Source: Thalassotalea sp. 1_MG-2023
GTDB lineage: Bacteria; Pseudomonadota; Gammaproteobacteria; Enterobacterales; Alteromonadaceae
Direction: 5' to 3'
Assembly (NCBI RefSeq): GCF_030546745.1
Contig: NZ_JAUOPD010000004.1
Span: 186,001-250,000 of the forward strand
DNA: 64,000 nt
The position numbers and the translations under genes were made by a program. Below the pieces are notes generated by a model. That model did no database searches, was not told where the DNA came from, and was given only the letters and a program-made list of their open reading frames with translations. Shown piece after piece: positions 63,712-64,000 of the stretch; within the stretch, counting starts at the first letter, position 1; every line of letters starts with the position of its first letter.

Positions 63712-64000
63712 ATGTTAACCAGTTTACGTAAAATAGTACTGGAGTTTAGCCAAGATAGTGCACTTGATAGTGCGCTAACGCGTATTGTCACGCAAATAAA
63801 AACGGTGATGCGCACTGACTGTTGCTCAATTTATTTGGCGGATCATCAGAAACAACACTTTATATTAATGGCTACTGATGGTCTTGCTCAAGAGTCATTA
63901 GGACAAACAACTTTAGGCTTTAGTGAAGGGCTTATTGGATTGGTTGCCCAACGTGAAGAACCTCTAAATATCGCTAATGCTCGTCAACACCCGCATTTTG
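63712..64000 (+). CDS. ptsP: PtsP (nitrogen-PTS Enzyme I), N-terminal part
   Basis: 96 residues are present and the gene continues past the end. It begins MLTSLRKIVLEFSQDSA. The GAF domain pattern is CCSIYLADHQKQHFILMATD, then GFSEGLIGLVAQREEPLNIA, as in E. coli PtsP. PtsP phosphorylates NPr with phosphoenolpyruvate in the nitrogen-linked PTS. The order rppH-ptsP is the same as in E. coli. Confidence 0.92.
   Translation, partial: MLTSLRKIVLEFSQDSALDSALTRIVTQIKTVMRTDCCSIYLADHQKQHFILMATDGLAQESLGQTTLGFSEGLIGLVAQREEPLNIANARQHPHF

Overview
The window looks like a chromosomal segment of a marine gammaproteobacterium of the order Alteromonadales, most like Colwelliaceae (Colwellia/Thalassotalea type). 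The grounds are AT-rich DNA, protein sequences of that type, a TonB-receptor/GH16/GH3 polysaccharide locus, and housekeeping gene order shared with enterics. No rRNA, tRNA, CRISPR array, prophage or transposase was seen. Both ends cut genes: a sodium:solute symporter on the left and ptsP on the right.

Layout. 1-5.4 kb: symporter end, thioredoxin, a LysR regulator, a periplasmic binding protein, an RluA-type pseudouridine synthase and an NhaC-type antiporter. 5.4-9 kb: gshA, then a 630-bp spacer, then a lysozyme-like lipoprotein. 9-15.4 kb: the conserved block corB(yfjD)-ypjD / ffh-rpsP-rimM-trmD-rplS. 15.4-21.9 kb: an S9 peptidase, a LytS/LytTR two-component pair and small membrane or secreted proteins. 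22-28.4 kb: a ToxR/CadC-like regulator divergent from a double-hydrolase lipoprotein, then gdhA with two Rnk/GreA-C-domain genes. 29-39 kb: a probable beta-1,3-glucan (laminarin) locus of GH16 lipoprotein, TonB receptor, sugar MFS transporter and GH3 lipoprotein, followed by acs. 41.5-47.4 kb: aroF-tyrA facing pheA, which carries a Phe leader peptide and attenuator. 47.5-50.3 kb: a MAPEG protein and a penicillin-acylase-type hydrolase. 51-57 kb: a sulfur/molybdenum group (SufS-SufU-XdhC-MocA) followed by yaiL-like and msrPQ. 57-60 kb: two amidohydrolases. 60-64 kb: a mutarotase, a diguanylate cyclase, mutH, rppH and ptsP.

The most striking signal is the spacer after gshA (7070-7560). On the minus strand it holds four consecutive units. 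Each has a sigma-E promoter (GAACTT, exactly 16 bases, then TCAAA/TCGAA/TCTTA/TCTCA), about 65-70 transcribed bases with a UUCCCUU or CUCCCUG core complementary to Shine-Dalgarno-like sequence, and a Rho-independent terminator. I read this as a tandem array of envelope-stress small RNAs with a trace of a decayed fifth copy. I do not know a described family matching it.

Other points of interest: a cluster of DnaA-box-like 9-mers at 8.65 kb; two copies of a short inverted-repeat element, one supplying the stop codon of the corB-like gene; an amidohydrolase pair whose second member has lost the metal-binding HxH; a hydrolase fusion whose second domain lacks a recognisable nucleophile serine; and several genes missing from simple long-ORF calls (a 58-residue DUF3012 lipoprotein, the pheA leader peptide and the 5' end of ptsP).
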